Origin: Candidatus Flexicrinis proximus | GTDB lineage: Bacteria; Chloroflexota; Anaerolineae; Aggregatilineales; Phototrophicaceae | Direction: 5' to 3' | DNA: 64,000 bases | NCBI GenBank assembly: GCA_016712885.1 | Contig: JADJQF010000036.1 | Location: 1 to 64,000, forward strand | Shown: one piece after another, positions 41,598 through 51,800 of the stretch | Position numbering within the stretch: the stretch's first letter is position 1 | Layout of the letters: every line of letters starts with the position of its first letter | Notes under the pieces: generated by a model | Told to the model about the DNA's origin: nothing | The model's database searches: none | What the model saw: the letters and a program-made list of their open reading frames with translations, nothing else | Translations under genes and position numbers: made by a program

Positions 41598-42353
41598 TTA
41601 GGCCACGCCGCTGCCGCCGCACCGACGACACGTGACGCCGCCGTGCATCACGCCGCTGCCGCCGCAGACCGGACAGCCAGCTTTACTGACACGCCCGATC
41701 CCCAGAAACCGATAGGCGACAAGCGCGATTCCACCCAGAATAAGGAGGGGAATATACGTAGAGAACGTCGCGACGAGACCTAGCCCGGCATACCAGCGCC
41801 ATTGGCGCTTGATGACAAAGCGCGTGAACAGGAGTACCGGTATAAATCCTCCGAGAATCAGAGCGATTCCGAAGCTGCCATAGGTTCCATCCACAGTTGC
41901 CAGTCGTGGATCGGCAATCGCTTGGGTAACAAGACAGAGAATAGAGTAGGCAACAACGGCCGGGACAGCGATGCTTCCATAGGAGAGGGATCCGGCGAAT
42001 GCCTCTCCAGCGAAGCTGGCGGCAAGAGGAACTAACGGTATCGCGGCACCCAACAATACGACATAACTCAATGTTACTCCCGCCATGGGGAGGTCAAAGG
42101 TAACAGGCAGCAGCAACGCGATGATCGACAGCACCACAATGGCGGCCAGGCCACCAGCAGCGCCTGCGATGATTGGATTCGAGAGGTATTCCGCAATCGT
42201 CGATCCAGAAGCCGACCCGGAGCCTCGAGACGGGGAAGCCGGCTTCTGCCCAGGGCCTTCATGCATAATGTCGTCAATCAAATCCAGATTCAGAGACGGT
42301 TTTGCTGCAGCGGCTATTTCAGATTCATTGGTCGATTGCGGATTCTCAGACAT
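41598..42353 (-). CDS. Membrane protein with DnaJ-type zinc-finger tail
   Basis: From ATG 42353 (MSENPQSTNESEIAAAAKPS) it has about 250 residues: a polar N-terminus, six or so hydrophobic segments, and a C-terminal CPVCGGSG...CRRCGGSG tail with two CxxCxGSG units like the DnaJ zinc finger. The start at 42428 is less likely. The neighbouring gene encodes a protein with the same tail. Function unknown; the tail may bind unfolded protein or a partner. Confidence 0.7.
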   Translation of the reverse strand: MSENPQSTNESEIAAAAKPSLNLDLIDDIMHEGPGQKPASPSRGSGSASGSTIAEYLSNPIIAGAAGGLAAIVVLSIIALLLPVTFDLPMAGVTLSYVVLLGAAIPLVPLAASFAGEAFAGSLSYGSIAVPAVVAYSILCLVTQAIADPRLATVDGTYGSFGIALILGGFIPVLLFTRFVIKRQWRWYAGLGLVATFSTYIPLLILGGIALVAYRFLGIGRVSKAGCPVCGGSGVMHGGVTCRRCGGSGVA

Positions 42354-42488
42354 CAAGTGCCCCCATTTACAATCTCGATTCGTGACTAAATTCCCGGATT
42401 TCCGTTCTGAACTTAGGCTTCCATTCATTAGGCGAATGTTGAAAAGTCACACAGCCGATTAAGCAGATCATCCCCTGTGCAAAGTTGC

Positions 42489-42950
42489 TTACGCGACGCC
42501 GCTGCCGCCGCACCTTCTACAGGTTTCTCCGCCATGCATCACACCGGATCCGCTGCAGACTGGGCAGGTCTTCGCTGGTCCCGAAGTGGACCCGCTGGCG
42601 TTTGCACCCAGCCAGAACCACGCGACGGCGACAAACGCAACAAACGGAAATAGGAGCGGAAGGATGGCAAGAAACGCAACCGCCAGCACACCTAACCCGA
42701 CTGTAATTGCCGTGCGTTGTGCGGCGGTCCTGAATTGACGACGCATCATCGGGATCAGGAATCCCGTGAGCACTATGTATAGAATTGGAAATCCGCACAG
42801 AGACGACAGCGCTAACGCATACAGCGGATTTCCTTCCAGGCGGAGCAGCGGGATGCTGACCAGGAAGAGAACCATTCCCAGCAACCAGTACCGCAGCAGG
42901 CTCATGAGCCAAGACCGCTGCTTAGGTGGGTTTGCCTTAACTCCATTCAC
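42489..42950 (-). CDS. Small membrane protein with the same DnaJ-type tail
   Basis: The 153 residues have four hydrophobic segments (LRYWLLGMVLFLVSIPLL, LCGFPILYIVLTGFLIPMM and two more) and end in CPVCSGSG...CRRCGGSGVA, nearly the same tail as the next gene. The DNA of the two tails is also similar, so a tail duplication is likely. It is codirectional with the 1992-residue secreted protein upstream. Confidence 0.7.
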   Translation of the reverse strand: MNGVKANPPKQRSWLMSLLRYWLLGMVLFLVSIPLLRLEGNPLYALALSSLCGFPILYIVLTGFLIPMMRRQFRTAAQRTAITVGLGVLAVAFLAILPLLFPFVAFVAVAWFWLGANASGSTSGPAKTCPVCSGSGVMHGGETCRRCGGSGVA

Positions 42951-42973
42951 GGTACACTTCCCTTTTTGTCGTC

Positions 42974-45900
42974 TTATACATCGGGCACATTGCTGCAGTT
43001 GCCTGCCAACGTCAGTAGATCTTCACGTGCCCACAACCCATTTTCAAATTGATACCAAGTACGGCCATTTGATTTCAGACTCTTGGAGACAACGGTGAGT
43101 TGAATACCGGCCTGTGCAGTCCCACCAACGTCGAAGCCAGTTCCAGGGCCAGTTCGCAGATTGGCGCCGCTCTGTACGCCTGCGACACAGCTTCCGGCCG
43201 TCGGCGTGTTCGATGTCGTGTATGGAACAAGCGTCATGACCCCGTCCGCGCTCTCTACCGACCATCCCTCACTGCCGCTCGGCGCGCGCACACGCCACCA
43301 AACAAATCCGCCGGCGCTGAGCGGACCCTCCAGCAAAGTCACGATTGTGCCCGGTGGAAGATTCTCAATGACTGTTGCGCCTGTGCTTGTCGAAGTCCGC
43401 AGTTTCAACCCTTCATCCTCGGTAAACACTACGGCTTGTCCGCCGACATAGAGCTCATTGGGAGGAACAGTGGGTTGTGCGATGGCACCGCCCGTCAGCG
43501 GTTCCAGCCAGTATGTTTCAAAGTCGGCCTCAGCCGTCCAACCTTGCAGGCCTTGGTAGTTAACCCTCCACCATGCGTAGCTGTTAGCGCATACGGGTCC
43601 TTCCAACACCTCAAATATGCCGCCGGGCGGGATTCTGCCCTGTTCGGATGCACCGGTCGTTGGCTGTGAACGAACGCGATTAGCACCCTCTCCCGGAGTC
43701 ACGCGAGCCTGCAGGCCGACAACGAGGCGCGAGGTGAGGGTTCCCGGGCAAGTAATGGGCGCGTTAGTCGCGGTCGGCGCGTTCGTCGGGAGTGAGGTGT
43801 TCGTGGTTATTGAAGGTGCTACTGCTGGTGCTGTCGCATCACTCGTCGGGGCGGGCGGTACTTCGGTATTCACCGGCGCAGGCGTTGCCTGGACGGTCGT
43901 CGAGGAGCTTCCAGCGGTCTGCGACTCAACGCCTCCGTAGACGCACCGGAAACCTCGTGAATAACCCCAGTCCTTATCGGACGCTCCTGAACGGTACCAG
44001 AGCGCTCCCGCAACGCCGCGCACAACCCGGCTAATTGAGGGGTTAGGGTCTTCGCGACCGTCCGTCGCATCATACGGGTACATGGTATAGAGGGAATTCG
44101 TCCACTCGTCCACGTTCCTCAGCATGTCGAAGGCATCCGTCCAGGTACGATCATGCGGAGCGAGGCCCACAGGACGCGCACCTGCACTATAGGCGGTCGT
44201 ATACCCCGGATCCGTGGCTCCCTGCGGATACAGCAGCGCATCGGGTCCTCGGGCGGCATATTCCCATTCCGCTTCCGTTGGCAGACGGCCACCCCGGAGC
44301 GTGCAAAACGCGCCTGCTTCTACCCAGTCAATATTTGCGCGAGGGTAATTGGGTAGCTTATCTTCTGCGTCATGTGTGGGCCTGTAGTTGAACAAATCGG
44401 TCACTTGGTTGGTGACCTCGTAACGATCAAGAAGATATGCTTTGTCAAAGCAGATCGTCGTCGGCTGTAGATACCGGTCTCTTGACTCCGGTTCTCCCAT
44501 CACGAAGCAGCCGGGAGGAACAACGACCATTTCCACGCCATCGACGCTGGTGACAATCGGCGTCCAGTCGGTGTTGCGCGTAACAGGCTGGATTGCGTCG
44601 AGGTCCAGTGAAGGGCCGGCAAGCGCCGGCGCGAGGGTCGGAGCGGCCAGCACAAATGGCGTCAGCGGCGCGGGTACACCCGCTGCACCGGATAGCAGCC
44701 AGAACACGTCCTCAAAAACGAGCACATCTTCTTGACTTGCGACCGCAATCAGCCGGTCATTCTCGCCGGATTTGTCGACGACACGAAGCCGCGGAAAGCT
44801 GGTTTCGTTGGACAGGTAGAGGATAAACTGACCATCGGGTGACCATGAAAGCGGCTGGCTGGTCGCAAACGTGAGCTGGCGCACGTCGGATCCATCCGCT
44901 CTCATCACGTTGACTTCCGTATGCTCTGTCGAAAACATGATGGATTGCCCGTCGGGCGACCAGACCGGATTGTAGCTGCCGGAACCCCGCAGGCGATTCG
45001 TCACCTGACGATTGCCCGAACCATCTGCATTCATGATGTTGATTTCCGGCGCGCCCGTATGTTCGGAGGTATAAGCAATCAGGTTCCCGTCCGGTGACCA
45101 GTCGTAGACACTTACAGAGGTCGACAGGTACAGTTCCCGGGCGAGTTCTCGGTATCCTGATCCGTCGATATTTATAGTGGCAATACTCTGTCCGGTGTAT
45201 CGACTTCCGTCCAGCGTTCCAACCTGGAACATCAACGTCATCCCGTCGGGCGAGAATTTGGGCATTGTGCCGGATTTTCCGGGCGTCAGGTTGCGCAGAT
45301 CGCTCCCATCGGCATTCACAATGAGGATCGCAGGACGATCGTCCACGATACCCGTCCCGGCGATTTTGGTTCCGTCAGGCGACCAAATCGGGCGCTGAAA
45401 TCCAAGGCTGACCGCGCCGGAGAGCAAAATCCGGTTGTTTTCGCCGTAGATATCCACGACGGCCAGCTCATTCTGCTCGTTTTTTACGCTAATGTAAGCG
45501 ATTTGCGTGCCGTCCGGAGAAAGGACGCCATTGATATCCCGCTCGGGATTGGTCGTCAGGCGCAGCGGCGAGCCGCCCTGAAGATCAAACTTGTAAATAT
45601 CGACGCCCGCATCGTTGACGTAGGTCGTGAAGAAGACGCTCCCGGTGAGATTTTCTACGGTTGACGCCTCGGGCGCACTCTGCAACGTAAGGGCTGCATT
45701 TGCGGCATATACTCTGATCGACTCCCGCGCCTGTGGAACTCCCCAGAGGCGCAGAGAACTGATGGTTTCGCCTGTTGGAGACTGGTCTGAGCCTAAGGTG
45801 CGGTAGGTCAGAAATGTCGTCGAGTCGGGACTAAAGACGATGCGGCTTAGTACTCCTTCGCCCTCAAGCAGGCTGGTTATCGCTGTACCACTGGCGGGAT

Positions 45901-48900
45901 CGATGGCGATCAGCGAACTCTCGAGACTTCCGCCAAGCAGGAGGCTCCAATCGGAGCTGAAGTCCAACGCCGTAAGCGGCCAGTCGCTGACTTCGCCCGA
46001 GGCCGAAAGCTGGTTTCCGTCGCCTCCCCACGATACGAGGTTACTTCGCGCCGTCAAAAGGTGGTCGGCTTGATCAAAGCTATGTGCGGTGAACGTATCA
46101 AAAGCATTGCCGTCAGGCTTCAGATCCGCGATACGAGTCCCGTCGGCAAGCGACCAGAGCCCCACCATAGCGGCGGAATCGACGAGATGCGACGCGGCGA
46201 TATATTGCCCGTCACGACTGATTTGAAAATCGTAAGTGTAAGCGAGTCCTTCTATACGGTGTGAGATTTGTCCAGTCTGTGCATTCCAGATATAGATCGT
46301 AGACTCGGTGTAATCGGCGTTGAAGCCCAGTCCAACAATATGTGTATTGTCCGCGGTAAACGCGCTTGGGAATACCATAGCGCTGTTGTCGTCTTCAATG
46401 CTGAGTTTTGCTTCAAGGGACTCGGAATCACGCAATTGCAGACCGCCATCCTCGTAGGTCACGAGCAGTGAGCGGTCCGGGGAAAAAAGAAAGCCGAAGA
46501 TTTTGGTCGCTCCAAGCCCTTCTTGGATGAGCGTACCGGACACGACATCCCAGATTCGCAGAAGACCGTCCTCATGTGCTGTGAACAGGCGCTTTCCATC
46601 CGCGCTAAATGCGACACTACGGACTGGGCCGTCCCCGATAAAGCGAGGTTCAGCAGGCATAAGCGTAGAAAACAGTTTGAGTCCGGCAACAGTGTTGACC
46701 GCTATTGTGCTGCCATCGGGCGAATAGTCGTAACTGTAGATGTCGGTTGGCCCACCATCGACGCGCAATAGTTCTCTTGCCTGGGAGATATTCTCAAGAG
46801 TTAGTTGCGGGCGAGCTGACTGCGCCGATATTGATATGACGCTGTCTATTGACCCATCGCATCCCGACGCAAAGCTGCCCACAATAGCCTCAACAGTGGG
46901 GATCTGTGCTTCGTATTCACCTAACAAGGCGAAAGCCATGACCATTACAACCTGGTTACCCGTCTTCAACGCAAAATATTCGCCCTCAAACTGCGATGAG
47001 GGGGAAACCTTAACCCGCGCAATCGCTTGATCTCCAATCTGAGCCGATTCCATCTCACTTTCGGCGGCGATACCGTATGCGTCTAGATACCAATCCAATT
47101 GACTCATCTGATCATTTAGATCATCCGCGAAAAAACTTTCATCTATATACTGGACTTGCAAGATAACATCGCCTGACGGAAGCTGTAGATTGGGTAACCA
47201 CGCTTCAGATGCCTCAAACGCGGCGACGGCATCTGCACTTGAAACCAGCCAATAAATGCCAGAACCCGCAAAAAGCTGGTCATCGAACACCCAATTCGAT
47301 GGATAACTGAGTAGGATGTCGCCACCGATGCCGAAGGATTCATCGGTAAAACAGTAGGTTTGGGTTAGTGGCGCAGGAGTAGGGACTACGGTTTCGCCTG
47401 ATGCTAAGGATTCGCCCGTTTCACCTGCTCCACCTTCTGAAGTGCTCCTAAAACTGGTCATGATTGCAAGCGCGGTTGGAATGAACCTATCTATATCCGA
47501 CGTATGGGTAATTGCCTCACAATCATGAAGTTCAGTGCCAGCAATTCTTACGGCGAAGATGCTGGTTTGTGGTTGGTTGTTCAGGGATTGACCATCAATC
47601 CGAGCAGTAATCCACTCAACCCCATCAACCGTAATGGTTTCAAAACCATCAACCGGTGGCACACCATAATGATCAGTGATTCTCGTTGCGATGTTAGCGC
47701 CGCTAAAATCTTGACGCGCGTCTCTCCCGCATATAATGTAGTATTCACCCTCGCCCCAACCCTCTACCTTTAGCGGCTCGCCGGGATAATTCGCGATATA
47801 CACACCTGAACTAGATTCTCCGCTTTGATAGGTTGTGAACCAACCTTGCGGATAGCCGATGCTGATGCTGCTATCAGGAGAGACGAAGGTTTCGGTAAGT
47901 GCTAATGCTCCGTCGCCAATGACCGCCGGGGCATTGTCGGACGCTTGAGTAGGGGCTGTCGTACCCTCTGAAACGTTTGCAACTGACTGCCACGCAAGCT
48001 CGCTAGGCTCACCAATAAGCGTATTTTCAGTCAACTGGCGCGGATCGCTACCCTCCGCATTCATCACGTAGATTTCACGATCACCATCTTCGTCGTTGTT
48101 CGTGAATACGATTCGCGTACCATCTGGTGACCAATCCGGTGACAATGCACTGACGGCGCTGTCTGTGGTGGTGATCGCATGAGGGCTGCTACCGTCTGCA
48201 TCCATCACATAGATCGCACCATCTCTTACAAACACAATTTGTGAGCCATCGGGCGACCATCTCGGTGAGGACGGGCCCAGATCGGATGAGACTGTAAGAG
48301 GGTGTGGATTGCTACCATCCGTGTTCATCACATAGAGTTCCCAGCTTCCGGGTCTCACACCGTTGAATACGATTTGTAAGCCGTCGGGCGACCAATCAGG
48401 TTCCATTTGTGTACTACTATCTAGCGGCCAATAAGATTCAACGGCAGAAGCATCACTTGCTGAGACGCGACGAAGGTTGGTGCCATCAACATCCATGATG
48501 TAAATGCGGCTGAGCCCCCCTCTGCCGTCAATTACCTCATTAGACACGAACGCAATTTGGGTGCCATCTGGCGACCATGTGAAATCAGAATAACCGCCGA
48601 GTGACATCCCCTCTATCGCTAGAACTAACGGTCGCTTGTCACTCCTATCCGCATTGACAAGAAAAAGTTGATAACCACCAAGAAGATACAGTAATTGTCT
48701 GCCATCCGGCGACCAAGTTGGATTTGAGGCACGGGGATCATCTATGAATTGGCGTAGATTAGTGCCATCAGCATTCATCACCCAGATACCATTTTGATAA
48801 ATGGAGAATGCGATGAGTCCTTGGGTAGGCGCATCCGTAGTCACAACCTCTGCCGGGGTTGCCACATCGACTGTGTTCTGTGCGGCGGCGCCAAACGCGA

Positions 48901-48952
48901 CCGCAAGGATGCTAAGTAGGATGCAGATGGACAAAATGCGGTACGGTTTCAT
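42974..48952 (-). CDS. 1992-residue secreted PD40/WD40/SUMF1-like/SH3 protein
   Basis: A signal peptide (MKPYRILSICILLSILAVAF) is followed by TolB-like PD40 repeats (about 50-330, e.g. WSPDGTQIAFVS), two domains related to PsbP-like or lipoprotein folds (about 350-700), WD40-like repeats (about 735-1075), a second PD40 block (about 1110-1440), a SUMF1/FGE-like domain (about 1470-1675: VDGVEMVVVPPGCFVMGE, GGRLPTEAEWEYAARG, VVRGVAG), a Thr/Pro-rich linker, and three bacterial SH3 domains (about 1744, 1834 and 1919 onward). SUMF1-like domains of this type often bind rather than oxidise; the catalytic cysteines are not obvious here. It probably acts at the cell surface. Intact despite its size. 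Confidence 0.88.
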   Translation of the reverse strand: MKPYRILSICILLSILAVAFGAAAQNTVDVATPAEVVTTDAPTQGLIAFSIYQNGIWVMNADGTNLRQFIDDPRASNPTWSPDGRQLLYLLGGYQLFLVNADRSDKRPLVLAIEGMSLGGYSDFTWSPDGTQIAFVSNEVIDGRGGLSRIYIMDVDGTNLRRVSASDASAVESYWPLDSSTQMEPDWSPDGLQIVFNGVRPGSWELYVMNTDGSNPHPLTVSSDLGPSSPRWSPDGSQIVFVRDGAIYVMDADGSSPHAITTTDSAVSALSPDWSPDGTRIVFTNNDEDGDREIYVMNAEGSDPRQLTENTLIGEPSELAWQSVANVSEGTTAPTQASDNAPAVIGDGALALTETFVSPDSSISIGYPQGWFTTYQSGESSSGVYIANYPGEPLKVEGWGEGEYYIICGRDARQDFSGANIATRITDHYGVPPVDGFETITVDGVEWITARIDGQSLNNQPQTSIFAVRIAGTELHDCEAITHTSDIDRFIPTALAIMTSFRSTSEGGAGETGESLASGETVVPTPAPLTQTYCFTDESFGIGGDILLSYPSNWVFDDQLFAGSGIYWLVSSADAVAAFEASEAWLPNLQLPSGDVILQVQYIDESFFADDLNDQMSQLDWYLDAYGIAAESEMESAQIGDQAIARVKVSPSSQFEGEYFALKTGNQVVMVMAFALLGEYEAQIPTVEAIVGSFASGCDGSIDSVISISAQSARPQLTLENISQARELLRVDGGPTDIYSYDYSPDGSTIAVNTVAGLKLFSTLMPAEPRFIGDGPVRSVAFSADGKRLFTAHEDGLLRIWDVVSGTLIQEGLGATKIFGFLFSPDRSLLVTYEDGGLQLRDSESLEAKLSIEDDNSAMVFPSAFTADNTHIVGLGFNADYTESTIYIWNAQTGQISHRIEGLAYTYDFQISRDGQYIAASHLVDSAAMVGLWSLADGTRIADLKPDGNAFDTFTAHSFDQADHLLTARSNLVSWGGDGNQLSASGEVSDWPLTALDFSSDWSLLLGGSLESSLIAIDPASGTAITSLLEGEGVLSRIVFSPDSTTFLTYRTLGSDQSPTGETISSLRLWGVPQARESIRVYAANAALTLQSAPEASTVENLTGSVFFTTYVNDAGVDIYKFDLQGGSPLRLTTNPERDINGVLSPDGTQIAYISVKNEQNELAVVDIYGENNRILLSGAVSLGFQRPIWSPDGTKIAGTGIVDDRPAILIVNADGSDLRNLTPGKSGTMPKFSPDGMTLMFQVGTLDGSRYTGQSIATINIDGSGYRELARELYLSTSVSVYDWSPDGNLIAYTSEHTGAPEINIMNADGSGNRQVTNRLRGSGSYNPVWSPDGQSIMFSTEHTEVNVMRADGSDVRQLTFATSQPLSWSPDGQFILYLSNETSFPRLRVVDKSGENDRLIAVASQEDVLVFEDVFWLLSGAAGVPAPLTPFVLAAPTLAPALAGPSLDLDAIQPVTRNTDWTPIVTSVDGVEMVVVPPGCFVMGEPESRDRYLQPTTICFDKAYLLDRYEVTNQVTDLFNYRPTHDAEDKLPNYPRANIDWVEAGAFCTLRGGRLPTEAEWEYAARGPDALLYPQGATDPGYTTAYSAGARPVGLAPHDRTWTDAFDMLRNVDEWTNSLYTMYPYDATDGREDPNPSISRVVRGVAGALWYRSGASDKDWGYSRGFRCVYGGVESQTAGSSSTTVQATPAPVNTEVPPAPTSDATAPAVAPSITTNTSLPTNAPTATNAPITCPGTLTSRLVVGLQARVTPGEGANRVRSQPTTGASEQGRIPPGGIFEVLEGPVCANSYAWWRVNYQGLQGWTAEADFETYWLEPLTGGAIAQPTVPPNELYVGGQAVVFTEDEGLKLRTSTSTGATVIENLPPGTIVTLLEGPLSAGGFVWWRVRAPSGSEGWSVESADGVMTLVPYTTSNTPTAGSCVAGVQSGANLRTGPGTGFDVGGTAQAGIQLTVVSKSLKSNGRTWYQFENGLWAREDLLTLAGNCSNVPDV

Positions 48953-49177
48953 GGGGGTGGACTTTCACCAATCTCGTGAGGTCACAACAAGGCATGTGTA
49001 ACGCGAAAGATGTATTTGATTTTACGTGTGGAATAACAACACTCGATTCTAGAGTTTCGCCATATAATGTCAAGTTAAATTTTGACTTAACAGTATTTGA
49101 CGCCTGTTGGGCACTTTATACAATTGGATGAAACACATAGTTGTGTCGACGTCGATTTCGCGCTGCATGAGCGACTG
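48953..49177. other. AT-rich intergenic region
   Basis: No gene is seen. It contains an imperfect inverted repeat GTCAAGTTAAATTTTGACTT (about 49070-49089) and presumably the promoter of the 1992-residue protein. Confidence 0.4.
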
Positions 49178-49565
49178 CTAGTTCGCGAACGTCTTTTGAG
49201 ATTCTGGTGCAGCTAATTCACGCCACGCCGGCCACTTGATCGACCATCTCAATTTAGACTTTCGCCTCACCAACCAGAATACCTGCGTGACGTACTCCAC
49301 AAAATGATGCTGTGTGTAGGTAACGATCAAATACGTGTGGTCGTCCGAAACGCAGACAGTCAGCGTATCGCCGACGAGGCTGACCGGCGTGACCAGGCGA
49401 GTCAGCCGGCCGAGCTTCGGCAAGTACGGGCAAGATCATCGTTCAGATCGGGCGGCCATATTAGGAGCGATTGGGCCGATTCTTCTGAGGTCGGCTGCTC
49501 GTTCGGAACTGGTGTGTCCGACCACGATACCGGTCGGCTGCCCAACCATCGCGCTTCCAGGTGAC
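49178..49565 (-). pseudogene. Duplicated 3' fragment of the replication-initiator-like gene
   Basis: The minus strand encodes KLGRLTRLVTPVSLVGDTLT, VCVSDDHTYLIVTYTQHHFV, like the C-terminal domain of the gene at 51.7-53.0 kb (LGRLVRLVTPVSLVGNVLTV). The DNA upstream (49440-49565) also aligns with 52038-52190, with deletions. Only the last third of the gene is present and it is out of frame at its end, where IEMVDQVAGVA-stop may preserve the native tail that the main copy lost. Confidence 0.75.
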
Positions 49566-49594
49566 TCGACTACTTAGTTCAGCGTTCAGCCAAC

Positions 49595-51349
49595 CTAGCC
49601 GCATACCGGAATAGGTTCACCGAGCGCCGTCATCCCACTGTCGATCGGAATTAATGTCTGTATAGTGCCTGTGCTCTCAACCGCCCAGCCCTCCTGACCG
49701 CTAGGCGTACGCACATTCCACCATACATATCCTTCGTTGGATTCCGGGCCGCCGATAATCTCGACAAACATGCCTTCCCACATCACTTCCCGAATTCGGC
49801 GGTTCGTCCCGGGACGATTGCGTAGATTGAGGCCTTCGTCATCGCTGTACACTTCGGCGTAATCGCCGACGCGCAGGCCGTCGCCGGAATCTTCGCGCGT
49901 GACAAACAGGAATAAATTGTACGAAGTACCAACATTGGACTGGTTGACCAGTGTCAGCGTGTAGGTGCCGCTGATCGGCAGGTTCAGCCCACTAATCAGC
50001 GAGCCTTCACTTGCATCGAGCAGCAATCCATCCGGCCCATCAAGTGTATGGCACAGATCGTATAAATCGCTGTCGACCAGTCGAGCAGTGTAACCTGCCT
50101 GTACGGTGAACTTTAGGACCTTCTGCTCACCTCCGGGGATCTGACCCCCAGTGCGCTCAAAAGGCTTGAGCAACGATCCCACGGTGTTGTCCGAAGTCGC
50201 AATGGGAGGGAAGTCAATGCTGCTTTCGGTTGCAGGCGGGGTATCTTCACCAAGTCCAATGATTTCATAAAACGTGATCGTATACCCCACAAATGGGTCA
50301 ACGGAAGGGTCGCTGCTGACAACGCCTGCCAGTTTACTTCCATCGTGGCTTAGGAAGGCCGGGTCCGGGAAAGATCCACCTGCGACACTATTTTGCGAGT
50401 AATGACGAACTCGTGCACGTAGTGTAAAGGTCGTCAGATCCCATACTTCTGCTAAACCATCACCTGAACCGTACGGATTATTCCAAATTACAGCGGAGTT
50501 GCTGCCTTCTTGCCAGAGTAACCCGCCGCTACCATCGCCCATCTCATAAGCGATACCGCCCGGAGTGATCAACATTGCGGTCTCACCACCGAGCAAGGTT
50601 CCAGCCTCAAACGCGATCAGCAGGTCTGAAGCGTTAGTGGTAGTTCCATTGCCAGTGACGAAGACCTGATATGAGACACGCTCGGGCCGCCGTAGCCACT
50701 CGACGGACTCAACATCCACGCTGGCAAGGATTTCACCGGACGAGGCATCAAGCACGACGGACAAATCCTCGTGATTAGGTTCGATGAGTCTGGCGAATTG
50801 ACCGTCGGCGCTCCAAAAGATCTGTGGATAAACACTCCAGAAGATGCCTTGCTCCTCCTCTTGGTCGGCAAGTGAAACGGTGGCGTAGATTTCGCCCGTC
50901 TCCACGTCAGCCAGATGAACAAAATAATCACTCGTGTTGATCGCGACACGGGTATTGTCTGGGCTCCATACGATGTCGCTGACAGCCCAAGCATCCCTGG
51001 TAGTCAATTCCGATATGACCTCGACGCCTTGGGGCTCGGCAATGGGGATGAGCGTCACTAAGCCATCGGCGCCTTCGACTGACCAGCCCTCGCGGCCGTC
51101 GAGTGTGCGAACATTCCACCATACATAACCGCTTCCCTCAGCTGGACCGCCAATAATCTCAACTACGGTGCCGACGGGTAGAGTCGCAATAGGTTTATTT
51201 CGAAGGCCGGGGCCAGACAACAAGCCTAACCCTTCGTCCTCGACGTAGACGCGTGCAGTACCGCCAATGCGAAGTGGTCCATCTTGCGCCACTAGCAAGG
51301 AAAATGTGGCGATCATAACAATGAGAGCCAGTAACACATGACGTCGCAT
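49595..51349 (-). CDS. Secreted SH3/propeller/SH3 protein
   Basis: The 584 residues start with a signal (MRRHVLLALIVMIATFSLLV), then an SH3 domain (VYVEDEGLGLLSGPGLRNKP, YVWWNVRTLDGREGWSVEGA), a partial beta-propeller (VSDIVWSPDNTRVAINTSDY), a PPC-like domain (QKVLKFTVQAGYTARL, ISGTYTLTLVNQSNVGTSYN) and a second SH3 domain (EVYSDDEGLNLRNRPGTNRR). Its SH3 domains resemble those of the 1992-residue protein, so the two share a domain pool. It is flanked by two copies of the Rep C-terminal sequence. Confidence 0.85.
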   Translation of the reverse strand: MRRHVLLALIVMIATFSLLVAQDGPLRIGGTARVYVEDEGLGLLSGPGLRNKPIATLPVGTVVEIIGGPAEGSGYVWWNVRTLDGREGWSVEGADGLVTLIPIAEPQGVEVISELTTRDAWAVSDIVWSPDNTRVAINTSDYFVHLADVETGEIYATVSLADQEEEQGIFWSVYPQIFWSADGQFARLIEPNHEDLSVVLDASSGEILASVDVESVEWLRRPERVSYQVFVTGNGTTTNASDLLIAFEAGTLLGGETAMLITPGGIAYEMGDGSGGLLWQEGSNSAVIWNNPYGSGDGLAEVWDLTTFTLRARVRHYSQNSVAGGSFPDPAFLSHDGSKLAGVVSSDPSVDPFVGYTITFYEIIGLGEDTPPATESSIDFPPIATSDNTVGSLLKPFERTGGQIPGGEQKVLKFTVQAGYTARLVDSDLYDLCHTLDGPDGLLLDASEGSLISGLNLPISGTYTLTLVNQSNVGTSYNLFLFVTREDSGDGLRVGDYAEVYSDDEGLNLRNRPGTNRRIREVMWEGMFVEIIGGPESNEGYVWWNVRTPSGQEGWAVESTGTIQTLIPIDSGMTALGEPIPVCG

Positions 51350-51395
51350 AAGTTATCCTATGTTGTTGGGGGAGAAACCTCGAGAGAATAATACT

Positions 51396-51800
51396 TCACT
51401 CGCAACACATATTCAAAAGTCCTACGGGGTGACGAAACTTATTGTAACTGTCTGACCTTACCCCATCACCTGCTGCCGGTCCGATCGCGCCCAAATCGAG
51501 GCAGCGCACCGGCATTCCATTGAGCAGTTGTGAGGCTGCATGTGCGCCGCCATTGAGCGCTGCGCCTGCCGACACGGCAAGTATCGGGATCAGGAAGATC
51601 GGAAGCCTGCCGCTCGGATCGGTCATGTTGACCGGGTTGTTCCACACGTTCGGAGAGGAATTCCACGAAACGCTACTGCCGACTAGGCCCACGACCAGAT
51701 CCGCGGCTTTGGAACGCGCCGATCCTCAGATTATAGTAGCGAGCGCGCAGGTAACTGAAGCCGGTCGCATCGTCGGCCATCTCGCCGACATAGCCGACGC
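51396..51800 (-). pseudogene. RHS-repeat core remnant
   Basis: ATGFSYLRARYYN (about 51735-51775) and, in another frame, NVWNNPVNMTDPSGRLP (51610-51660) are the conserved RHS-associated core motifs. No N-terminal RHS repeats remain. The fragment overlaps and replaces the 3' end of the replication-initiator-like gene, so it marks a recombination junction. Confidence 0.75.
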
